The notes under the pieces are model-generated. The model did not search any database, had not been told where the DNA came from, and saw only the letters and a list, made by a program, of their open reading frames with translations. A program made the translations under genes and the position numbers. From UBA1731 sp045595285 (GTDB lineage: Bacteria; Verrucomicrobiota; Kiritimatiellia; RFP12; UBA1067), in NCBI GenBank assembly GCA_045595285.1, contig JAZOAC010000122.1:1-55608 (forward strand): a DNA stretch of 55,608 bases, in the 5' to 3' direction. Shown here in pieces: positions 16,923-25,657 of the stretch (position 1 is the first letter of the stretch; the number at the start of each line of letters is the position of its first letter).

Positions 16923-18076
16923 CAAGAGACATTAGAGTTCAGGCAAAGGCCGATTACATCGCATCGCTGTCGCACGCATCTCCGTTGGCGGCGATTGAGG
17001 AGCTTGTGTGGAATGCGCTCGATGCGGATGCCCGCGAGGTGAAGATTGATCTCATCCAGAACGCACTTGGCGCGGTTGAGGCGATCCGTATCTCCGACGA
17101 TGGCGCAGGCGTTGATATAGACCGCATCGACAGCACTTTTGGCGGACTTGGCGGCAGTTGGAAGAGGGGCCGAGCGATGACGGTTGCGCTCAAGCGCCGC
17201 CTGCACGGACGCCATGGCCGCGGACGCTTCAAGGCCTTTGCTCTTGGCGGACATGTGGAATGGCGTACGACCCGTGCGATGGTGGCGGCTGGCGGAACCG
17301 GATCATCCCAGCTCGCATCATATGTCATTTCCGGCGATTTGCAGACGCCGGGCCTTTTTAAGATAGAGGGGACCAATCCTGGCTTTGCGACCGGCACCGA
17401 GGTCTACATCACAAACGTCCGCCCCACCGCCGATTCTCTTACCGATGCGGGCACTGTGGTTCCTGCGCTCTCCGCGAAGTTTGCGCTCTATCTAAAGGCG
17501 TATCCAAACGTGCACGTGTATTTCTCCGGGATTCCGGTGACGCCGGTCATTGTACGTAAGGCGGTGACCGACTACAGTCTTACGCTTCCGTCTGGTGCTG
17601 AGGCGAAACTTGAGGTCATCGAGTGGCGACGCCGTTTTGTCGGGTCCGGCAAACTGGTGTTTTGCGGGAAGGACGGTTTCGCGCTCCATGAACAGCCTGC
17701 TGGCATCCGTCCGGGCGCCGCATTCAGTTTCACCGCGTATCTGGTGTCTCCGCGCTTTGCCGAGCTTAACGCTGAAAACATGCTCGTGATGGACGAGTTG
17801 AATCCAGAGACGCGCGCATATCTCGAAGTTGCCAGAAAGACTCTCCGCGACCATTTTAGGGTCCGTGCCGCCGAGGCGGACGAATCGCGCGTCGAGGAGT
17901 GGATCCGAGACGGAAGCTATCCCTTCGCCAAGGAGGATTCCAGCGACGAACGCAGGAGATTTGACGATGCCGTTCAGGACATGCGCGCCCATCTGGACGG
18001 ATTTGATGCCTATTCCGCAAGCGAACGTCGATATCTGTTCGGTCTGCTGAGGTCAAAAACGCAAGGGGAATCCTGA
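16919..18076 (+). CDS. GHKL-type ATPase of unknown role
   Basis: 385 residues. The N-terminal ~200 residues form a GHKL (HATPase_c_3) fold of the MutL/Hsp90/MORC kind: motif I EELVWNALDADA with the catalytic Glu and Mg-binding Asn, motif II SDDGAGVD, and the glycine-rich lid GRHGRGRFKAFALG. The middle (about 200-310) resembles the transducer region that follows the ATPase in this superfamily; the C-terminus is charged and helical. There is no histidine-kinase, nuclease or gyrase B domain. It overlaps xseB by four bases and rny by one (TGATG), so it is made together with two nucleic-acid enzymes; I infer a nucleic-acid maintenance role but cannot name it. Confidence 0.85.
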   Translation: MTRDIRVQAKADYIASLSHASPLAAIEELVWNALDADAREVKIDLIQNALGAVEAIRISDDGAGVDIDRIDSTFGGLGGSWKRGRAMTVALKRRLHGRHGRGRFKAFALGGHVEWRTTRAMVAAGGTGSSQLASYVISGDLQTPGLFKIEGTNPGFATGTEVYITNVRPTADSLTDAGTVVPALSAKFALYLKAYPNVHVYFSGIPVTPVIVRKAVTDYSLTLPSGAEAKLEVIEWRRRFVGSGKLVFCGKDGFALHEQPAGIRPGAAFSFTAYLVSPRFAELNAENMLVMDELNPETRAYLEVARKTLRDHFRVRAAEADESRVEEWIRDGSYPFAKEDSSDERRRFDDAVQDMRAHLDGFDAYSASERRYLFGLLRSKTQGES

Positions 18077-19689
18077 TGGTGTTTCAGCCGGACATGACAT
18101 CGCTTCCGACATTTTTCGCCCTGTCGAGCAACATCTGGGATCAGCTCTCTGATGCGGCCGGTCTTGTCATTGCCCTGCTGTTCATACTTGCCGGCGCCCT
18201 CATCGGCTTCGTCCTGCGTTGGCTAATCGGACGCTGGCAGGCGGATTCTGCCGAAAAGTCGGCAATGATGAGGGCGGAGGCGATCAAGGCCGAAATAGAG
18301 TCGCTGCGCAAAGAGGCTGAGGTCGCCGCCAAGGCAGAGGTCGTCCGCGCCCGTGAAGAGTTCGAGGCTTCGATTGCATCGCGTCGCGCAGATCAGGAGC
18401 AAGCCGAGGCACGGCTTGTCGTCCGTGAAGAGAATCTCGACAAGAAGTCCACGCTGCTTGATGCACGCGAGGCCGTGCTCAAGGCCAAGGCGGAGGCAGC
18501 GGAGAAAGCGTCGCGCGAGGCGGAGGCGCGCATGGAAGAGGCGGACCGGAAACTTCAGAGCCTTGCCAAAATGACGCATCTTGATGCGCGGCGAGAGGTT
18601 CTCCGCCGAGCGAACGCCGCGCTTCGCGAAGATGCTGAGTCCATGAGTCGTCGCATACAGGAGGCGGCAAAAGAGCAGGGCGAGGAGATTGCCAGGAGTA
18701 TCGTCGCGGATGCAATCGGTCGGTGTGCGGTCGCACACTTGAACGAAGCCACGATATCCACCGTGTCCGTGCCAAATGCCGAAATGAAGGGGCGCATTGT
18801 CGGAAGAGACGGTCGCAACGTCCGTGCGTTCGAGTCGGTGACGGGAGTCAATCTTCTTTTGGACGATGCCCCGGAGTCCGTGGTGCTGTCTGCGTTTGAC
18901 CCCGTCCGTCGCGAGGTTGCGAGGCGTGCGCTTGAGGCTCTTGTCGCGGATGGGCGCATACATCCTTCCGCAATTGAGGATGCTGTGCGAGCGGCAAGGG
19001 CGGAGGTTTCCTCGTCAAAGGCCAAGGCCGCAGAGTCCGCTGCCATTGAGGCCGGCGTCGCAGGCCTCAATGGCGACATCCTCTCCCTGATGGGTGCGCT
19101 CAAGTACCGCACGTCCTTTTCGCAGAATGTTCTGCGTCATTCCGTTGAAGTCGCACTCCTCACCGGCGCAATGGCCTCAGAACTCGGACTCGACCCCGCG
19201 AAGGGGCGTCGCATCGGTTTTCTGCACGACATAGGCAAGGCGATCACGAGCGAGAAGAAGGGCGCGCACGCGCTTCTTGGTGCTGAGTTCCTGAAGGCGA
19301 ATGGCGAAGATCAGCTGGTGTGCGACGCCGTCGCCGCGCACCATGGCGAGACGGAGACTGGCGGTGGCGTCTACGGCATTCTATGCGCCGCTGCCGACGC
19401 CATATCTTCTGCGCGTCCGGGGGCTAGGCAGGAGACTCTTGGCGACTATATCCAGAGGCTCGAGGATTTTGAGAGGATTGCAAGGAAGTATGAAGGCGTC
19501 ATGAACGTTATGGCGGTTCAGGCCGGCCGCGATCTCCGTGTGGTTGTCGATCCGAACAAGATTCCAGACATAAGGGCTTCCGAGCTAGCCCGTGAGATAT
19601 GCCGCGAAATCTCCGCGACAAGGAAGTTCCCGGGGCAGATCCGTGTCACCGTAATCCGAGAGACTCGCTGCGTTGAATATGCCCGCTGA
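18076..19689 (+). CDS. rny: Ribonuclease Y
   Basis: Membrane-anchored endoribonuclease that starts mRNA decay. 537 residues in the family order: one N-terminal transmembrane segment (about residues 28-52, GLVIALLFILAGALIGFVLR), a long coiled coil to about 205, a KH domain (EMKGRIVGRDGRNVRAFE near 235) and an HD phosphohydrolase domain (RHSVEVALL near 354, FLHDIGKAI near 381, AHHGE later) carrying the metal ligands. The start codon shares its A with the preceding TGA stop, showing coupling to the GHKL ATPase gene. The genome region also encodes an RNase E/G protein (28535-30178), so both decay systems coexist. Confidence 0.96.
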   Translation: MVFQPDMTSLPTFFALSSNIWDQLSDAAGLVIALLFILAGALIGFVLRWLIGRWQADSAEKSAMMRAEAIKAEIESLRKEAEVAAKAEVVRAREEFEASIASRRADQEQAEARLVVREENLDKKSTLLDAREAVLKAKAEAAEKASREAEARMEEADRKLQSLAKMTHLDARREVLRRANAALREDAESMSRRIQEAAKEQGEEIARSIVADAIGRCAVAHLNEATISTVSVPNAEMKGRIVGRDGRNVRAFESVTGVNLLLDDAPESVVLSAFDPVRREVARRALEALVADGRIHPSAIEDAVRAARAEVSSSKAKAAESAAIEAGVAGLNGDILSLMGALKYRTSFSQNVLRHSVEVALLTGAMASELGLDPAKGRRIGFLHDIGKAITSEKKGAHALLGAEFLKANGEDQLVCDAVAAHHGETETGGGVYGILCAAADAISSARPGARQETLGDYIQRLEDFERIARKYEGVMNVMAVQAGRDLRVVVDPNKIPDIRASELAREICREISATRKFPGQIRVTVIRETRCVEYAR

Positions 19690-19727
19690 TGGGACCGGAG
19701 CCACAACAAGTGAAAGAACGCTAATCC

Positions 19728-19736
19728 TGCTATAAT
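19728..19736 (+). promoter_or_regulatory. Extended -10 promoter of lepA, nearly leaderless
   Basis: TGCTATAAT ends nine bases before the lepA ATG (19746), so the predicted start of transcription near 19743 leaves a leader of about three bases. Confidence 0.65.
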
Positions 19737-19745
19737 ACGCACCCA

Positions 19746-21563
19746 ATGGCAAAGACACTAGACAACATACGCAATTTCTGCATCATCGCACACGTCGATC
19801 ACGGAAAGACAACGCTCTCAGATCGCATTCTCGAACTTACCCATGCCGTAAGCGCCCGCGAGCTCAAGGCGCAGACCCTTGACGCCATGGATCTTGAGCG
19901 CGAACGAGGCATCACGATCAAGAGCCATCCGGTGTCGATGGAGTACACGGCGAAGGACGGCAAGACGTATCTCTTCAACCTTCTCGACACTCCCGGCCAC
20001 GTGGACTTCGCGTATGAGGTGTCCCGTTCGATGGGGGCCTGCGAGGGTGCGCTGCTTGTCGTCGATGCCGCACAGGGCGTGGAGGCGCAGACGGTAGCCA
20101 ACACGTATTTCGCGCAGGACGCAAAGCTTGAGATCGTGCCCGTGCTGAACAAGGTCGATCTTCCCGGCGCGAACGTCGCGGAGGTGAGCCGAGAGATTGA
20201 GGATGTTCTTGCGATTCCGATGGACGATCCGCTTCACGTCTCCGCAAAGACTGGCGTCGGATGCCCCGACGTGCTCGAGGCGATCGTGAACCGCATTCCG
20301 CCTCCGACTACGGAGGGCGTGGACGCCCCGCTGCGCGCGCTTGTGTTCGACTCCGTGTTTGACGAGTTCCGCGGTGTGATTACGTACGTGCGCATCGTGG
20401 ACGGCTCGGTAAAGGCCGGGCAGACCGTCACCTTCATGGCGTCCGGCGTGACGACCACGATTCACGAGACGGGTATCTTCTCCCCCACGAAGAAGCCTGT
20501 CGACAGGCTAGAGGCCGGACAGGTCGGGTATCTCGTCGGTACGGTGAAGGATCCCAGCGAAATCAAGATCGGCGACACGGTCACGACGTCGCGCCTTGGC
20601 GCTACGGAACCGCTTCCGGGATTCCACGACATCCATCCGACGGTTTTCTGCGGAATATATCCGATGTCCACGGACGAGTTCCCGAAGGTCGAGCAGGGGC
20701 TGGAGAAGCTCCACCTTAACGACTCCGCTTTCACGTTCCACCACGAGTCGTCCTTGGCTCTCGGTTTTGGTTTTCGTTGCGGATTCCTTGGCCTGCTCCA
20801 CATGGAGATCGTGCAGGAGCGCCTGCGCCGCGAGTTCAACCTGGACATCATCTCCACGAGCCCGGGCGTGGTGTACAAGCTGAAGCTAAAGGATGGATCC
20901 GTCAAGGATCTGGACAACCCCCTGCAGATGCCGGACCCGACGATGTTCGAGACGATTTCGGAGCCGATTCTCAAGGCTCGCATAATCACGCCGTCCGAAT
21001 CCATCGGAGACGTGATGCGCATCGTCATGGACCGCCGCGGAATGGTGGAAGGCACGGAGACCATGGACGCAAAGCGCGTGATGCTGCACACGATGCTTCC
21101 CCTGAACGAGATCCTCATCGACTTTCACGACACGCTCAAGAGCGTTTCCCACGGCTACGCGTCCATGGACTACGAGCCGGCGGGATACCAGGAGTCGGAT
21201 ATCGTCAAGATGGACATTCTCCTGAACGGCGAGACGGTTGACGCTTTCGCGACCATGGTGCATCGCACAAAGGCCCGCACGCGCGGAATCCAGATGTGCA
21301 AGGCCCTTGCGGACACGATCCCGCCGCACCAGTTCAAGATTCCCGTGCAGGCGGCTATCGGCAAGGAAATCATCGCGCGCGAGGATATCCGGCCGTTCCG
21401 CAAGGACGTTCTGGCCAAACTCTACGGCGGAGACGTCACGCGCAAGATGAAGGTTCTCGAGAAGCAGAAACGCGGCAAGGCCCGCATGAAGGAGTTTGGC
21501 CACGTGAATGTGCCGCAGAGCGCGTTCATTGCAGTGCTGAAGGGCACAATCAAGGAATCGTAG
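19746..21563 (+). CDS. lepA: Elongation factor 4 (LepA)
   Basis: Ribosome-associated translational GTPase acting in initiation and back-translocation. 605 residues, the usual length. G motifs: AHVDHGKTTLSDR (G1), RGITIKSHPVSM (G2 region), DTPGHVDFAYE (G3), NKVDLPGA (G4), SAKTGVG (G5). The LepA-specific C-terminal domain is present (GGDVTRKMKVLEKQKRGK). No ribosome-binding site lies upstream; the promoter abuts the gene. The downstream EamA gene begins ten bases after its stop. Confidence 0.98.
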   Translation: MAKTLDNIRNFCIIAHVDHGKTTLSDRILELTHAVSARELKAQTLDAMDLERERGITIKSHPVSMEYTAKDGKTYLFNLLDTPGHVDFAYEVSRSMGACEGALLVVDAAQGVEAQTVANTYFAQDAKLEIVPVLNKVDLPGANVAEVSREIEDVLAIPMDDPLHVSAKTGVGCPDVLEAIVNRIPPPTTEGVDAPLRALVFDSVFDEFRGVITYVRIVDGSVKAGQTVTFMASGVTTTIHETGIFSPTKKPVDRLEAGQVGYLVGTVKDPSEIKIGDTVTTSRLGATEPLPGFHDIHPTVFCGIYPMSTDEFPKVEQGLEKLHLNDSAFTFHHESSLALGFGFRCGFLGLLHMEIVQERLRREFNLDIISTSPGVVYKLKLKDGSVKDLDNPLQMPDPTMFETISEPILKARIITPSESIGDVMRIVMDRRGMVEGTETMDAKRVMLHTMLPLNEILIDFHDTLKSVSHGYASMDYEPAGYQESDIVKMDILLNGETVDAFATMVHRTKARTRGIQMCKALADTIPPHQFKIPVQAAIGKEIIAREDIRPFRKDVLAKLYGGDVTRKMKVLEKQKRGKARMKEFGHVNVPQSAFIAVLKGTIKES

Positions 21564-21573
21564 GAAGCTTTCG

Positions 21574-22470
21574 GTGGAGGAATCCGCACAAAAAAGCGGA
21601 GCCCTCGGCAAGGGGGTTCTATGCATTCTGTTGAGCGCATTCGGTTTTTCGCTGATGTCGATGTTCGTGCGTCTCGCGGATGTCTGCGGCGGCGAACAGC
21701 TGCCCGCCGTGCAGAAAGCCCTTTTCCGCAACTTCGTGGCGGCCGTCATAGCCGGATGGGCCTTCTTCAGACGCCCCACGTCCGCAGGGCGGAATGTCAG
21801 GCTTCCTCAAGGCGCGAAGGAATGGGGCGACATTCTGTGCAGGTGCGTGTTTGGCACGGTTGGGATAGTCGCGAACTTCTATGCGCTTTCTTTCATTTCA
21901 GTCGGCGATTCGATGGCTCTGAACAAGACAGCCCCATTCTTCACTCTGCTGATGAGCTGGATTCTGCTGGGGCAGCGCATGTCGCTTCGTCAGATCCTGT
22001 GCGTGGCCGGTGCGTTCATAGGCGCCCTTGCCGTCATAAAGCCTGGAGCCGGGATGTTCACTGGACCAGCCCTTGTCGGTCTGGCCGGCGGTTTCGGTGC
22101 GGGGGCGGCGTATGCGTTTCTGCATAAGCTTGGAAAGGCGGGGATTGACATCGCTTTCATCATCTTCTTCTTTTCCGTCTTTTCGTGCGTGGCGTGCGTG
22201 CCTTTCATTGTCTGCGGATTTGTGTCCATGACCTGGCTGCAGACAGGCGTGCTTCTCGCTGCCGGTGCAAGCGCCGCGCTGGGGCAGTTCGGAATCACCT
22301 GGGGGTACAGGTTTGCGGAACCCCGTCAGGTGGCGGTGTACGACTACACGGGCATCATATTCGCGGCATTGCTCGGTTTCCTTGCCTTTGGTCAGATTCC
22401 CGACTTGTTCAGCATTGCCGGCTTTACCGTTATTATCGGTATGGGGCTTGTGCTGCATTTCCGCCGCTGA
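21574..22470 (+). CDS. EamA/DMT-family permease
   Basis: Probable metabolite exporter of the drug/metabolite transporter superfamily. 298 residues with about ten hydrophobic helices and the twofold EamA repeat: residues ~15-150 (GFSLMSMFVRLADV; DSMALNKTAPFFTLLMSW) and ~165-298 (GAAYAFLHKLGKAG; AEPRQVAVYDYTGIIFAAL). The start is a GTG at 21574, chosen because AGGA overlaps the lepA stop seven bases upstream; no suitable ATG is nearby. Likely co-transcribed with lepA. Substrate cannot be told. Confidence 0.9.
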   Translation: MEESAQKSGALGKGVLCILLSAFGFSLMSMFVRLADVCGGEQLPAVQKALFRNFVAAVIAGWAFFRRPTSAGRNVRLPQGAKEWGDILCRCVFGTVGIVANFYALSFISVGDSMALNKTAPFFTLLMSWILLGQRMSLRQILCVAGAFIGALAVIKPGAGMFTGPALVGLAGGFGAGAAYAFLHKLGKAGIDIAFIIFFFSVFSCVACVPFIVCGFVSMTWLQTGVLLAAGASAALGQFGITWGYRFAEPRQVAVYDYTGIIFAALLGFLAFGQIPDLFSIAGFTVIIGMGLVLHFRR

Positions 22471-22574
22471 TTTCTGTCGTGCACTTGACCCGCGTATCTC
22501 AAAAGCGCAGTGGATGATGAAATAATAATAAGGCGACGAGGGTGTCATTTCCTGAATCTGCCGACGGCCAAACA

Positions 22575-22583
22575 TGGTATAAT
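22575..22583 (+). promoter_or_regulatory. Extended -10 promoter of proC, leaderless
   Basis: TGGTATAAT ends six bases before the proC ATG (22590). Counting the last T as -7 puts +1 exactly on the A of the start codon, predicting a leaderless mRNA. Confidence 0.75.
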
Positions 22584-22589
22584 TAACGC

Positions 22590-23396
22590 ATGAAAAAGAC
22601 GATAGGATTCTTTGGGGCCGGTAAGATGGCCGAAGGCATTGTGCAGGCGATTGCTGCTACAGGCGGTTACGATCTGAAGGATATCGTGATGGCGGAAACA
22701 TATCCGCCGCGCGCCAGAGAGATGTCCAAGCGCTATCGCGTGAAGACAGTCTCCGACGTGGAGCAGGCGGCAAAAGAGACGGATGCGATATTCCTTTCGG
22801 TCAAGCCGCAGGACGTTGCCTCAGTGGCGGCGAGCGTGAAGCCGCTGCTGTCGTCGAAGAAGCTTGTTATATCCATCGTCGCCGGAAAGTCGCTAGCCAC
22901 TCTCCGCAGGATGTTCGGGACGAAGGTGCGTCTCGTTCGCGTGATGCCGAATCTCGCTTTGCGTGCCAAAGAGGGAATGTGCGCAATATGCCCTGCAAAG
23001 AATGCGACAAAGGCCGATGTGAAGCTCGTCTCGTCCATTCTTGGTGCCGCCGGCCAGACCGCCGTGCTCAGGGAAAAGGATTTTGACGCGGTGACGGCGC
23101 TTTCAGGTTCGGGGCCGGCATTCTTCGCGTTCATGGAGGAGGCGATGGCTGAGGGCGGCGTGAAGCTTGGGCTCAAGCCCGATGTGGCGCGCAAGCTTGC
23201 CGAGCAGACAATGCTCGGTACGGCGGCATATCTTCGTCAGAGCGGTGCCGACCTCGGTGAGTTCATCGCCGGAGTCGCGACAAAGGGTGGCACCACGGCC
23301 GCTGGAATGGATGTGATGCGCGCGAGTGCATTCAAGGACATTGTGGCCTCTACGCTTGCGGCGGCGGCGGCGAGAAGCGCGGAGCTTGGCAAATGA
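22590..23396 (+). CDS. proC: Pyrroline-5-carboxylate reductase
   Basis: Reduces 1-pyrroline-5-carboxylate to proline with NAD(P)H, the last step of proline synthesis; cytoplasmic. 268 residues. Rossmann loop GFFGAGKMAEGIVQA at the N-terminus, VKPQDV, the VRVMPNLALRAKEGM segment, and the C-terminal dimerisation signature SGSGPAFFAFMEEAM with VATKGGTTAAGMDVM. The promoter box leaves no room for a ribosome-binding site. It overlaps the next gene by ATGA. Confidence 0.97.
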   Translation: MKKTIGFFGAGKMAEGIVQAIAATGGYDLKDIVMAETYPPRAREMSKRYRVKTVSDVEQAAKETDAIFLSVKPQDVASVAASVKPLLSSKKLVISIVAGKSLATLRRMFGTKVRLVRVMPNLALRAKEGMCAICPAKNATKADVKLVSSILGAAGQTAVLREKDFDAVTALSGSGPAFFAFMEEAMAEGGVKLGLKPDVARKLAEQTMLGTAAYLRQSGADLGEFIAGVATKGGTTAAGMDVMRASAFKDIVASTLAAAAARSAELGK

Positions 23397-24109
23397 ACTG
23401 GTACGTAAAAGGCGCCGATGGAAAGGTTTTTGGGCCGGCCGACGACGCAAAAATCGTGGATTGGGTCAAAGATGGCCGGGTCGATCCGTTTGCAGGGATA
23501 TCGAACGATCTCAAACAATGGAAGCTGGCCTCGCTTGAACCGATGCTGGAGATGGACTGGATCGTAGAGAATGAACCGGGGCGTTTCTACGGTCCTACGC
23601 ACCGCGCCGTAGTGGATGATTTGCTGAAATCGGGTTCTCTTTCTCCGTCATGCCGCATATACCGCGACTATCACGACGGAGCGCTTGAGAAGGAGGCCGC
23701 ATCCGCCCGCGCCGCAGCGGAGAAGGCGATGTCCGAGGTGCAGGCGGAAGCCGAGAAGGCAATGACCGAACTGAAGAATGAGGCAGAGCGCGCCATTGCG
23801 TCCAAAGACGCCGAGATCGATGCGTTGAAATCGGAGCTGGAGCAGGTCAAGGACAGGGCTGAGCAGAGTGAAGGCACGGTGCAGGAGCTTGAGCGCAGGC
23901 TGACGTCTCTGACAGAAACCAAGAAGCGCGAATGGCGGACAGAGGTCGTTGATCCTGAAATCGTATCGGAGGATCCACCGCCGTCTGTCAGAGACGTGTT
24001 CAAGCAAGGTAGGGCACAGGCCACACTTGCGGATCTGGAGCGTCAGGCTCAGGCTGAATTGGCGCGGATGGGCGCTTCCGGGGCCAAGAAGTTCTTTGGC
24101 CTGAAGTAA
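23393..24109 (+). CDS. Tandem GYF_2-domain protein with coiled coil
   Basis: 238 residues. The N-terminus carries two GYF_2 (DUF4339-like) modules: WYVKGADGKVFGPADDAKI with VKDGRVDPFAGIS, and DWIVENEPGRFYGPTHRAVV with LKSGSLSPSCRIY. A coiled coil rich in Ala/Glu/Lys follows, about residues 95-180, then a proline-containing linker and a conserved-looking end (ARMGASGAKKFFGLK). No signal peptide or membrane segment. GYF_2 modules are thought to bind peptides; the partner is unknown. It is translationally coupled to proC, probably by position rather than pathway, and followed by a larger protein of the same design. Confidence 0.85.
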   Translation: MNWYVKGADGKVFGPADDAKIVDWVKDGRVDPFAGISNDLKQWKLASLEPMLEMDWIVENEPGRFYGPTHRAVVDDLLKSGSLSPSCRIYRDYHDGALEKEAASARAAAEKAMSEVQAEAEKAMTELKNEAERAIASKDAEIDALKSELEQVKDRAEQSEGTVQELERRLTSLTETKKREWRTEVVDPEIVSEDPPPSVRDVFKQGRAQATLADLERQAQAELARMGASGAKKFFGLK

Positions 24110-24135
24110 TTGTTCATTTCACATGGAGTGACGGC

Positions 24136-25656
24136 ATGTCGGAAAAATGGTATCTCAGAACTCAGGATGACACGTTCGGACCGGAGACGCGTGAGCGTCT
24201 GTTGGAATGGGCGAAGATGGGGCGCATTCAGCCAGGGCAGGAGATCTCGTCTGACGGTGAAACGTGGTTGCCGGCTGTGGAGGTGCCTTTCCTGGACATG
24301 CGCTGGTCGATAGATATCGGTGACGGGACTCCGCGCGGGCCATTCAACAAGCATGCTGCCGAAGCTCTCCTTCGCAGTGGAAGGTTGCCTCCAGGGTCGA
24401 AACTTGTGGAGGTGGAGCCTGCGTTTGAAGATGGTGAACCAAAAGCGTCTGCGCCAGAACCGGAGGTTGAACCGCTTGAGGATGATCATGTTGATAGGCC
24501 TGTTTCCGATGCGGCAGTCCAGGATGTGCAGCAGAAGCCAGAGATCCAGGTCGTCGAGAAGATTGTCGAAGTGCCCGTCGAGAAGATCGTCGAAAAGGAA
24601 GTGATAAAGGAGATTGTGAAGGAAGTTCCGGTCGAGCGGGTTGTTGAAAAGGAAGTCCTTGTCGAGGTTCCGGTCGAGAAGATTGTCGAGAAGGAAGTGA
24701 TAAAGGAAATCCCCGTAGAGCGTGTGGTTGAAAAGGAGCGGATTGTGGAGGTGGAGTCCGCCGCGCTTTTGGCCAAGGCGGCGGCGCTTGAGGCCGCGGT
24801 TGCGGCGGCGAAGGAAGAGGGGGCCAAGGCGCTTGCGGCGGCGCAGGAGGAGCGCGAGCAGGCCTTGTCCGCCGCAAAGAAGGAGCGGGAGGCTGCTCTG
24901 TCCATGATGCGCGAGGAGGGGGAGAAGGCGCTTTCCGCCGAGCGGGCCGAGATGCACAGGGCGAAACTCGAACTGGAGGAGGCGAAGCGGGAGACGCTTA
25001 CGCTGGAGAGTGAGATCAAGAGACTTCCGTCAAACGCCAGGGAGGCCGCCGACATGGAGGCGGCGGTATATTGGCTGATGCGCGGCGAGGCGGACGATCT
25101 TGAACGAATGCTGGCTGAAGAGAAACAGGAGGCGGAGGCGGCGCAGAAGCGTTGGCGGGAAAGGTCTGAAAAGCTTGCCGCACGGCGCGTCGAGATTCTC
25201 AAGAAGATCGGTGATGACGCCAAGGACATGAAACAGCGTGCATTGCGGATGAACCCGATGGATCCGCGCACGACACAGGTCAAGCAGGAGCTGGACGCAC
25301 TCAGGATCGTGGCCGAGAGGAATGCACATGAAAGCGGCATGCGGATCAAGGATCTAACACGTTCCCTCAATGAGAGGACGATGGAGGTCAAAAGGCTGTC
25401 TGTGCAGGTGGAGGATGTCAAGCGTCTCCATGAGCAGATAAGGGAGTTGCGCGAAAAGCTGCAGATGCGGGATCGGGAGCTTCAGTCCGAACGTCAGAAA
25501 CTGGAGGAGGTTCGCCGCAGTTGCGCAGCATCGCAGCAGGCGCTGTTGGCAAGGTTGTCGGAGTTGGAGAGCGGAATGCCAGGGCATTCGAACCAGTCTC
25601 GGGAGGCGCATGCCCAGGCGTCGCGATTCCCGTCTTGGATGGGATTCAAGAAGTGA
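24136..25656 (+). CDS. GYF_2-domain protein with VEKIV-type repeats and long coiled coil
   Basis: 506 residues. Two GYF_2 modules at about 1-55 (WYLRTQDDTFGPETRERLLE) and 56-100 (SIDIGDGTPRGPFNKHAAEA). An acidic linker leads to a highly regular repeat at about residues 138-205 in which V-(E/P)-V-E-K-I-V-E-K-E alternates with VIKEI and VPVERVVEK. From about 210 to 490 there is uninterrupted charged coiled coil. The repeat's hydrophobic/charged alternation suggests an extended fibre. Cytoplasmic by lack of a signal. A GGAG-containing site precedes the ATG. Paralogous to the preceding gene; role unknown, a scaffold is the simplest guess. Confidence 0.85.
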   Translation: MSEKWYLRTQDDTFGPETRERLLEWAKMGRIQPGQEISSDGETWLPAVEVPFLDMRWSIDIGDGTPRGPFNKHAAEALLRSGRLPPGSKLVEVEPAFEDGEPKASAPEPEVEPLEDDHVDRPVSDAAVQDVQQKPEIQVVEKIVEVPVEKIVEKEVIKEIVKEVPVERVVEKEVLVEVPVEKIVEKEVIKEIPVERVVEKERIVEVESAALLAKAAALEAAVAAAKEEGAKALAAAQEEREQALSAAKKEREAALSMMREEGEKALSAERAEMHRAKLELEEAKRETLTLESEIKRLPSNAREAADMEAAVYWLMRGEADDLERMLAEEKQEAEAAQKRWRERSEKLAARRVEILKKIGDDAKDMKQRALRMNPMDPRTTQVKQELDALRIVAERNAHESGMRIKDLTRSLNERTMEVKRLSVQVEDVKRLHEQIRELREKLQMRDRELQSERQKLEEVRRSCAASQQALLARLSELESGMPGHSNQSREAHAQASRFPSWMGFKK

Positions 25657-25657
25657 C

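Noticed and set aside
16919..18076. GHKL ATPase as an anti-phage defence protein
   Set aside because: Its neighbours are housekeeping genes in a coupled operon with no nuclease or toxin partner; the term defence is not supported.
25610..25657. Longer start for the glycosyltransferase at 25610
   Set aside because: It would overlap the end of the coiled-coil gene and adds residues before the first beta strand; the ATG at 25658 fits the fold.
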